Source: Pseudomonas peradeniyensis
Lineage (GTDB): Bacteria > Pseudomonadota > Gammaproteobacteria > Pseudomonadales > Pseudomonadaceae
Assembly: GCF_014268935.2 (NCBI RefSeq)
Contig: NZ_JABWRJ020000002.1
Location: forward strand, 62,001-126,000
Direction: 5' to 3'
Length of the DNA stretch: 64,000 bases
Under the pieces are notes generated by a model. The model searched no databases. It saw nothing but the letters and a program-made list of their open reading frames with translations, and had not been told where the DNA came from. Of the stretch, positions 58,995 through 64,000 are shown in pieces (position 1 is the first letter of the stretch; each line of letters opens with the position of its first letter). The translations under genes and the position numbers were made by a program.

Positions 58995-60531
58995 GCAGCC
59001 TCCAGTGGCGCTGGCCGATACGGGCCAGGCACAGGCGCAGGTCTTGCTCCAGGGCGCGGTCCTCGATGACTGGGGCGAAGTCCTCCAGCAAGGCCGCGTG
59101 CATCTGCGCCAGGGCCGGTGGCAGGGCGTGCGCGTCGGCCAGGCGCTGACGCAGCCAGACCCCCTGGTTGGCGGCCAGCAGGGTGGCGGCGGCAACCTGT
59201 TCGGTCAGCTCCAGCACGCGCAGGGCGTCGCGGGCGGCGATGGTGCCCATGCTCACCTTGTCCTGGTTATGGCATTCGGTGGAGCGGGAGAACACGCTGG
59301 CGGGCATGGTCTGCTTGAGCGCCTCGGCGGTCCAGGCGCTGGCGCCGATCTGCACGGCCTTGAAACCGTGGTTGAGCATGGCGCGCTCGGCGGGGGCGCC
59401 CGAGAGGTTGCTCGGCAGGCCGTGGTTGTAGCGCACATCCACCAGCAGGGCGAGCTGGCGGTCGAGCAGGTCGGCGACGTTGGCCACCAGGTTCTTCAGG
59501 CTGTCCATGGCGAAGGCGATGTGCCCGCCATAGAAATGCCCGCCGTGCAGCACGCGCTCGGCATCACCGTCGATGATCGGGTTGTCGTTGGCGCTGTTGA
59601 GCTCGGTTTCGATGAACCCGCGCAGCCAGCCCAGGCTGTCGGCCAGCACACCCAGCACATGAGGCGCGCAGCGCAGCGAGTAGCGGTCCTGCAGGCGATG
59701 CAGCGGCGGCAGCGGGGCTTCGATGGCCAGGTCCTGGCGCAGCCAGGCGGCGACCTGGGTCTGCCCCGGGTGTGGCTTGGCGGCGAACAGGCGCTCGTCG
59801 AAGTGCTCGGGGTTGCCCTGCAGGGCGACGACATTGAGCGCGGTGATGCGCGTGGCCAGCTTGAGCAGGTAGTCGGCGCGGGCGAAGGCCAGGCAGGCCA
59901 GGCCGGTCATTACCGCCGTACCGTTCATCAGCGCCAGCGCTTCCTTGGGGCGCAGCACCAAGGGCTGCCAGCCGAGTTCGCGGTGCACGTCGGCGCTGCT
60001 GCGGCGCTCGCCCTGGTACATGACTTCGCGCTCGCCCGACAGGGCCGCGGCTACGTAGGAAAGCGGTGTCAGATCGCCGCTGGCGCCAACCGAGCCTTCC
60101 TCCGGGATCAGCGGCAGGATGTCGTGCTCGATGAACGCCTGCAGGCGTTCCAGCAGCTCCAGGCGCACGCCGGACACGCCATGGCTCAGCGAGCGCAGGC
60201 GCGCCGCCAGCACGGCGCGGGTCGCCGGCGCGTCGAGCAGCCGGCCCAGGCCGCAGCCGTGGAAGGTGTAGAGGTGGCGGGGCAGGGCCTCGACGTGCTC
60301 CAGCGGCACGGCCACCACGCAGGAGTCGCCGTAGCCGGTGGTCACGCCGTAGATCACCCCTTCCTTGTCCAGCAAGGTGTCGAGGAAGCGCGCGCCACGG
60401 GCAATGCGCTCGCGGTAGGCGGCGTCAGCCTGCAGGCGCGACGGCGCGCGGCGCTCGGACAGGGCCAGGACGTCTTCGATCGCCAGCGGCGCTTCGCCGA
60501 AGGTTACAGGCTCATGCGGATGCATCGTCAT
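58987..60531 (-). CDS. Aromatic amino-acid / histidine ammonia-lyase family
   Basis: 514 residues. The MIO prosthetic group would form from Ala150-Ser151-Gly152 (GASGDLTPLS). ELNSANDNPI and the tyrosine loop GVTTGYGDS are also present. The family deaminates His, Phe or Tyr; in an APE cluster an aryl-propenoate (for example coumarate) starter is the expected product. The selectivity pair is Phe90-His91, matching neither the Ser-His of histidine enzymes nor the His-Leu of tyrosine enzymes. The hutH operon itself is not nearby. Confidence 0.88.
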   Translation of the reverse strand: MTMHPHEPVTFGEAPLAIEDVLALSERRAPSRLQADAAYRERIARGARFLDTLLDKEGVIYGVTTGYGDSCVVAVPLEHVEALPRHLYTFHGCGLGRLLDAPATRAVLAARLRSLSHGVSGVRLELLERLQAFIEHDILPLIPEEGSVGASGDLTPLSYVAAALSGEREVMYQGERRSSADVHRELGWQPLVLRPKEALALMNGTAVMTGLACLAFARADYLLKLATRITALNVVALQGNPEHFDERLFAAKPHPGQTQVAAWLRQDLAIEAPLPPLHRLQDRYSLRCAPHVLGVLADSLGWLRGFIETELNSANDNPIIDGDAERVLHGGHFYGGHIAFAMDSLKNLVANVADLLDRQLALLVDVRYNHGLPSNLSGAPAERAMLNHGFKAVQIGASAWTAEALKQTMPASVFSRSTECHNQDKVSMGTIAARDALRVLELTEQVAAATLLAANQGVWLRQRLADAHALPPALAQMHAALLEDFAPVIEDRALEQDLRLCLARIGQRHWRLHA

Positions 60532-61450
60532 CGGTCTTCCAGAAGGGGTAGAAATTGAACCATTGCAGCGGTGCCTGGGCGCAGTAGTGGCCCAGACGTT
60601 CGGCGTAGCGGGCGGTCCATTCGGCGATCACCGCGTCGCGTTGGCCACGACGCCACTGCAGGCGCTCGACGAAGGGCTCGAGGGTGACCTGGTAGCGGCC
60701 CTGAAGCTTGAGGCAGAACAGCAGGTTGAGCGGGCAGCCGAGCAGCCCGGCCAGCAGCCACGGCCCCTGGGGGAACGCTGCCGGGTGGCCGAGGAAGTCC
60801 ACCTCCACGGTACGACCGCCATGCAGCGGCACGCGGTCGCCGGCAATCGCCAGCCACTCGCCACGCTCCAGGCGCTCCGACAGTTGCAGCATCACTGCCG
60901 GGTCCAGCTCGCTGACCTGGATCAGCCGCAGGTGGCTGGCGCCGGCTTCGCCCAGCAGGCGGTTGAAGTGTTCGGCATGGCGGGTATGCACCAGCACGTT
61001 CATGGTCACTTTTTCGCCGATCTCGGCCAGGGCCCGGCACACTTCCAGGTTGCCCAGGTGCGCGCCCACCAGCATTTGCCCGCGTTCGCCGCGCAACTGC
61101 TGGCGCAGGTTGGCCGGGTCGACGATGTCGATCTGCGAAAGCGACAGCCGACCGTTCCATACGTCGAGCTTGTCCAGCAGGGCTTCGGCAAATGACATGA
61201 ACTGGCGGAACACCCGCCACTGGCCGGGCGCCTGGACCTGGCCGGCGCTCCAGCGGTGCAGGCGCTGCTGGTACTGCCAGGCGCTGCGCCGGGCGCGGCC
61301 GCCGAAGACGAAGAAATAGGCGACGATCACATGGATCAGCGGGCTGAGCACGCGCCGCCCGAGCAGGCGGGTCAGGGTGGCAGTGAGCTTCATCAGCCAG
61401 AAGCTGCCGCGTTCCTGGTGCTCGGCCCAGTGTTGCGGACGCTCGCTCAT
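60512..61450 (-). CDS. LpxL-type acyltransferase
   Basis: 312 residues. N-terminal membrane helix (SPLIHVIVAYFFVFGG) and the HX4E active site HLGNLE in LVGAHLGNLEVCRA, as in lysophospholipid and lipid A acyltransferases. It may attach the polyene acyl group to a lipid or sugar acceptor. Overlaps the ammonia-lyase by 20 bases. Confidence 0.88.
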   Translation of the reverse strand: MSERPQHWAEHQERGSFWLMKLTATLTRLLGRRVLSPLIHVIVAYFFVFGGRARRSAWQYQQRLHRWSAGQVQAPGQWRVFRQFMSFAEALLDKLDVWNGRLSLSQIDIVDPANLRQQLRGERGQMLVGAHLGNLEVCRALAEIGEKVTMNVLVHTRHAEHFNRLLGEAGASHLRLIQVSELDPAVMLQLSERLERGEWLAIAGDRVPLHGGRTVEVDFLGHPAAFPQGPWLLAGLLGCPLNLLFCLKLQGRYQVTLEPFVERLQWRRGQRDAVIAEWTARYAERLGHYCAQAPLQWFNFYPFWKTDDDASA

Positions 61451-62181
61451 GCGTGCCACCTGCGCCAGAGGATCAGCGGGGCGCGCACGAGCATGCCGAA
61501 GAACAGCTTGGCGTGCATCTTCGAGATCAGTGCGTTGTCGTGGAACAGGCGGAAGTGCGACAGGCCGTCCTGGGGATAATGGACCTTGGTTGGCAACCAG
61601 CGCATCGGCTGGTTGCGCCACGCCAGGCGCACCAGGATCTCCGGGTCGAAATCCATGCGCCGACCAAGGCTGACGCTGTCGATCAGCGCCAGGGTCGCGG
61701 TCAGCGGGTAGACGCGAAAACCGCACATCGAATCGGGGATGCGCAGCGACAGGCTGTTGATCCACACCCACACGTGGGTCAGGTAGCGGGCATACAGGCG
61801 GCCCTTGGGCACGCTGGCATCGTACTGTGGATAACCGCACACCAGCGCCTGTGGATAAGCCTGCGACTGGGTCAGGAAGAGGCTGACATCGGCCAGGTCG
61901 TGCTGGCCATCGGCGTCCACTTGCAGGGCGTGGCTGAAGCCCAGTCGCGCAGCTTCGCGCAGGCCGGCCATCACCGCGCCGCCCTTGCCCTGGTTGACTG
62001 CCAGGGTGACCAGGTGAACGTCGTCGCGCTCGGCCAGCTGGCCCAGTACCCGGGCGCAGGCCGCGTGGCTCGCGTCGTCGACCAGGACGCAAGGCAGGCC
62101 GGCGCGCAGCAGGTCGTCGACCACCTTGGGCAGCGCCTGCTCGTGGTTGTACACCGGGATTACCGCGCAGGGCTTATGCAC
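61447..62181 (-). CDS. Family 2 glycosyltransferase
   Basis: 244 residues. AVIPVYNHEQALPKVV and VLVDDASH at the start, then VNQGKGGAVMAGLREA and the DxD site QVDADGQHD. Looks like the dolichol-phosphate-mannose-synthase group; would add the polar head of the aryl polyene lipid. A membrane-proximal C-terminus is present. Confidence 0.9.
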   Translation of the reverse strand: MHKPCAVIPVYNHEQALPKVVDDLLRAGLPCVLVDDASHAACARVLGQLAERDDVHLVTLAVNQGKGGAVMAGLREAARLGFSHALQVDADGQHDLADVSLFLTQSQAYPQALVCGYPQYDASVPKGRLYARYLTHVWVWINSLSLRIPDSMCGFRVYPLTATLALIDSVSLGRRMDFDPEILVRLAWRNQPMRWLPTKVHYPQDGLSHFRLFHDNALISKMHAKLFFGMLVRAPLILWRRWHA

Positions 62182-63844
62182 AGGCTGCCTCCAGCACGAT
62201 GCGGCCGCTGGAGCAGGGTTGCCCGGCGCAGGTGTAGGCGAAGTAGAGCTTGCCGCGTGTGGCGTCGAAGCGCAGGGTCAGCAGCAGTTCGTCGCCCGGG
62301 CGCACCAGTTGCTGGAACTTGAGGACTTCCATGCCGGCGAAGCGCTGGGCCAGTTGCAGGCGCGAGGCAGCCAGGGCGATTGCCCAATCGATCTGGACCA
62401 CACCCGGGAGCACGGGCGTTTGCGGGAAGTGCCCGGGGAAACAGGCGAGGTCCGGGGGGATGGCCAGGCGCAGATGCAGTTCTTCGCCTTGCTGCGTCTG
62501 CTCCAGCACCTCTGGTGCCATGCTGCGCGGGGCCAGCAGCAGGGCCTGCAGCTCGGCCTGGGGCAGCTTGCCCTGGGAGTTGAGCGGCAACTGGCGGGCC
62601 AGGCGCCAGCGCCGTGGCAGGGCCAGCGCCTCGCAATGGCCGGCCAGGTGCTGGCGCAGGCCGTCGATCACGGCGCGGCGGCCTTGGTTGCGCAGGGCGT
62701 GCAGCCCGGCCGGGGTCAGGGCCACCAGGGCGCCGAGGTAGGCGCGGCCTTCCTCGATCACCCCCAGGCGTGCTTCGGCGACCCAGGCATGGGCGCACAG
62801 GGCCTGTTCGAGCATGGGCAGCGAGATGCGTTTTTCTTCGAGCTTGACGATGCGGTCCAGCCGACCGAGCAGGCGGAAGCGCCCGTCGTCGCTGAACTCG
62901 GCGGCGTCGGCGCTCTGTTCGACATGACCGGCGGGGAGGTAGGGCGAGGCGATGCGCAGGGCGCCCTGGTCATCCTGGCTCAACTGCACGTCGGCAAAGG
63001 GTTGCCACAGCGGCTCGCCCTGGCGCCAGGCGATACCGCCGGTCTCGGAGCTGCCGAGGATCTCGGTGGGCCATTGTCCCAGGCGCTGTTGCAGGCTTTC
63101 GGCGGCGACCGACGGCAGTTCGCCGCCGGAGGAGAACACCCTGCGCACCGGGCCCAGGGCCGGCCAGTCGAGGTTGTCGCCCATGCGCTTGAGCAGTGCC
63201 GGGCTGGCCACCCAGGCGAACGCCGGGTGCTCGCGGCTGGCGCGTTGCAGGTCTTCGGGAAATGGCAGTTGGCGGCGCTCGAAACCGCGCCCGGCGCACA
63301 GTGGCCAGAGCACGCGGAACAGCAGGCCATAGATGTGCTGGGTGGCGACACTGCCGATGATCCAGGCCGTGCCAAGGTCCTTGCCCCAGAGCTGCTCCAG
63401 GGCATTGACCTCGTTGGCCACCTGGCGCAGCTGCTTGTCGATGCGCTTGGGCTCACCGCTGGAGCCGGAGGTGCACAGGCTGATGCGGCAGGTGTCGAGG
63501 TCGAGGTCGGTGGGGGCGAGGGCCTCACCCAGCAGGTCGTCGAGCTGTTCGTCGGTGGTTAGCCACAGGTCGACCTGGGCCTGCCAGCGCTCACGGGTGG
63601 CGGGCTGCAGGTCGGCGGGCAGCAGCACTTCGGCATCAGCGCGCCAGGCGCCGAGCAGGGCGATGGCCAGCGACGCGGCGTCTTCCAGGTGCACGGCCAG
63701 GCGGCGGATCCCGCGCTCACGCAGGCCGCCGGCCAGGCGCAGGGCTTGCAGGCTGAGCTGGGCGTGGTCCAGGGATGGTGCGTGGGTCACCTGGCGCGGT
63801 GCGTCCAGCGGGCGCAGCAGGTGTTCGAGGTTGATCCAGTTCAT
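62174..63844 (-). CDS. Acyl/aryl-AMP ligase fused to a dehydratase domain
   Basis: 556 residues from [10 protein letters not shown]. Residues about 1-440 are an AMP-binding ligase: [15 protein letters not shown] (P-loop), [27 protein letters not shown]. After a break, residues about 450-556 are a hotdog dehydratase: [20 protein letters not shown]. It probably activates the aryl acid and loads it on an ACP; the fused domain would add a second dehydratase to the pathway. The start shares ATGA with the upstream gene. Confidence 0.87.
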   Translation of the reverse strand: MNWINLEHLLRPLDAPRQVTHAPSLDHAQLSLQALRLAGGLRERGIRRLAVHLEDAASLAIALLGAWRADAEVLLPADLQPATRERWQAQVDLWLTTDEQLDDLLGEALAPTDLDLDTCRISLCTSGSSGEPKRIDKQLRQVANEVNALEQLWGKDLGTAWIIGSVATQHIYGLLFRVLWPLCAGRGFERRQLPFPEDLQRASREHPAFAWVASPALLKRMGDNLDWPALGPVRRVFSSGGELPSVAAESLQQRLGQWPTEILGSSETGGIAWRQGEPLWQPFADVQLSQDDQGALRIASPYLPAGHVEQSADAAEFSDDGRFRLLGRLDRIVKLEEKRISLPMLEQALCAHAWVAEARLGVIEEGRAYLGALVALTPAGLHALRNQGRRAVIDGLRQHLAGHCEALALPRRWRLARQLPLNSQGKLPQAELQALLLAPRSMAPEVLEQTQQGEELHLRLAIPPDLACFPGHFPQTPVLPGVVQIDWAIALAASRLQLAQRFAGMEVLKFQQLVRPGDELLLTLRFDATRGKLYFAYTCAGQPCSSGRIVLEAACA

Positions 63845-64000
63845 GAGCGTCCTCGCACACGTTGTCTTATCAGCCATTCGACGGCGAACAGCAGGCCCAT
63901 CGCGGCATAGGCGATCAGGCCGTTGTACAGGGTCCACCAGGCCAGCGGCGCCCACAGGGTCAGGCTCGCGGCGACCAGGCCATTGACCAGGAAGAACAGG
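63841..64000 (-). CDS. APE-cluster membrane protein (COG4648-like), N-terminus beyond window
   Basis: Only the last 52 residues are visible: two hydrophobic segments (LFFLVNGLVAASLTLWAPLA; LYNGLIAYAAMGLLFAVEWL) and a basic tail RQRVRGRS. A small membrane protein of this kind commonly precedes the AMP-ligase in APE clusters. The gene starts beyond base 64000. Confidence 0.6.
   Translation of the reverse strand, partial: LFFLVNGLVAASLTLWAPLAWWTLYNGLIAYAAMGLLFAVEWLIRQRVRGRS

Noticed and set aside
58987..60531. Ammonia-lyase as the histidine-utilisation gene hutH
   Set aside because: The gene is in the middle of the polyene operon, no other hut genes are near, and the selectivity residues differ from histidine enzymes.

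Overview
The window comes from a gamma-proteobacterium of the genus Pseudomonas, most likely the P. putida group. Supporting evidence is the high GC, the order ftsYEX-rpoH, gltBD-hemE and metXW-proC-yggS-pilT, the palindromic REP elements typical of P. putida relatives, and a reduced pilM-N-O/P-Q locus with a 419-residue secretin. This is ordinary chromosome. I see no rRNA, tRNA, insertion sequence, prophage or CRISPR array.

Layout. 1-2.1 kb (minus): a pair of M16 zinc-peptidase-like genes, the second cut by the window edge. 2.3-6.6 kb (plus): ftsY-ftsE-ftsX, then rpoH behind a likely AlgU promoter. 6.6-9.7 kb: mtgA (minus), then a DUF423 membrane protein, thiS, thiG and trmB (plus). 9.7-10.97 kb: a gene-poor stretch holding two tandem copies of a roughly 0.6-kb module (see below). 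10.97-17.5 kb (minus): one long run yggS-proC-yggT-metX-metW-DUF4426-rdgB-hemW-DUF3392. 17.6-30 kb: pilT, a cell-wall peptidase, a TM2 protein, a SPOR protein-argS, priA, rpmE, a secreted nuclease, a short malic enzyme and ponA. 30.2-37.2 kb (plus): pilM-pilN-pilO/P-pilQ-aroK-aroB-damX. 37.6-45.3 kb (plus): gltB, gltD, hemE and a periplasmic OB-fold protein. 45.4-47.7 kb: a divergent MFS transporter/LysR regulator pair. 47.6-64 kb (minus): one tightly overlapping operon of the aryl-polyene (APE/xanthomonadin-like) type.

The most interesting locus is 9.74-10.96 kb. Each module reads, left to right: a two-way terminator; a short sequence; a minus-strand sigma70 promoter with 17-nt spacing; an untranslated leader with a conserved long hairpin; a 56-codon ORF; a 36-codon ORF overlapping it in another frame; and a terminator hairpin. 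The 18-19 bases covering the ribosome-binding site and start of the first ORF are repeated exactly just downstream of the minus-strand promoter. Each module would therefore make a small RNA of about 90 nt whose first 18-19 nt pair with its own mRNA. The two modules differ from each other in the middle of this sequence but match within themselves. This is the logic of a type I toxin-antitoxin pair (compare hok/mok/sok and zor/orz) with two specificities. It is a prediction from sequence only.

The APE-type operon contains two ketosynthases, a ketoreductase, a free dehydratase and one fused to an AMP-ligase, an ammonia-lyase, an acyltransferase, a glycosyltransferase, a thioesterase, a LolA-like carrier, an MMPL exporter, a methyltransferase, lipoproteins and a flavoprotein with halogenase motifs. 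Together these would build an aryl-capped polyene and export it to the outer membrane. The acyl carrier proteins are not in this window and probably lie beyond base 64000. A cation/proton-exchanger-like membrane protein in the middle of the operon is an unusual member.
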